A stretch of DNA of 5,799 bases from an uncultured Fibrobacterota bacterium (lineage in GTDB: Bacteria; Fibrobacterota; Chitinivibrionia; Chitinivibrionales; CAIOZP01). The DNA is taken from positions 1 through 5,799 of the forward strand of contig CAIOZP010000477.1 of NCBI GenBank assembly GCA_903862805.1, in the 5' to 3' direction. How positions within the stretch are numbered: the first letter of the stretch is position 1; the number at the start of each line of letters is the position of its first letter. The notes under the pieces were generated by a model, which was not told where the DNA came from, searched no databases, and was given only the letters and a program-made list of their open reading frames with translations. The translations under genes were made by a program, and so were the position numbers. Shown piece by piece: positions 5,746 to 5,799 of the stretch.

Positions 5746-5799
5746 ATGAAGGCTAATGATGTCAGAAATCTTTCGGTAGAAGAGCTGCGCGAGAAAGTC
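5746..5799 (+). CDS. rpmC: 50S ribosomal protein L29, 5' part only
   Basis: The last 54 bases encode the first 18 residues, MKANDVRNLSVEELREKV, cut by the window edge. The pattern M-K-x-x-[DE]-[LV]-R-x-L-S-x-E-E-L is the family N-terminus of L29, a small helical protein beside L23 at the tunnel exit. Its place directly after rplP is the standard operon order. The ATG lies two bases after the rplP TGA and overlaps an in-frame TAA by one base. Only a weak AGG (5736-5738, inside rplP, seven bases upstream) could act as SD, so initiation may depend on ribosomes arriving from rplP. Full L29 is usually about 60-70 residues; the rest is not visible. Confidence 0.9.
   Translation, partial: MKANDVRNLSVEELREKV

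Overview
This window is a compact bacterial ribosomal-protein cluster with every gene on the + strand. It begins exactly at the start codon of tuf (elongation factor Tu) and runs through the first part of the S10 operon: rpsJ (S10), rplC (L3), rplD (L4), rplW (L23), rplB (L2), rpsS (S19), rplV (L22), rpsC (S3), rplP (L16), and the first 18 codons of rpmC (L29), which the window edge cuts. This is the classical bacterial gene order. I see no inserted, missing, broken or foreign gene.

The proteins are bacterial, and the base composition looks moderate (by eye, not computed). Several sequence features resemble the Fibrobacterota-Chlorobi-Bacteroidota (FCB) superphylum and related candidate phyla. 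L2 carries DHPMGGG where most bacteria have DHPHGGG, and it ends in a KYIV-type basic tail. L22 has an ANLQTKN segment where many bacteria have ANAEHN, and the EF-Tu switch region reads [13 protein letters not shown]16 looks more like the form seen in Firmicutes and many other phyla. I cannot name the lineage more precisely without a tree; an FCB-type candidate phylum is my best guess, held with low confidence.

Layout: tuf (1-1191) is followed after 17 bases by rpsJ. The remaining genes are separated by 2-36 bases, and rplD and rplW overlap by four bases. No gap exceeds 36 bases, so there is no room for an internal promoter-plus-leader, and I see no rho-independent terminator. The simplest reading is one polycistronic message that enters from upstream (probably from rpsL-rpsG-fusA, not visible here) and continues past the right edge into the spc-type genes.

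Start codons vary. By my reading rpsJ and rpsC start with TTG, rplW and rplV with GTG, and the rest with ATG. The TTG and GTG starts have recognisable Shine-Dalgarno sequences. For rplD and rplV the longest reading frame overstates the 5' end; the SD position and family N-termini favour starts at 2209 and 4298.

The products work together in translation. EF-Tu delivers aminoacyl-tRNA to the A site. S10, S19 and S3 build the small-subunit head and mRNA entry. L3, L4, L2, L22, L23, L16 and L29 build the peptidyl-transferase surroundings and the exit tunnel. I found no previously undescribed system here; the findings are modest points about starts, coupling and lineage markers.
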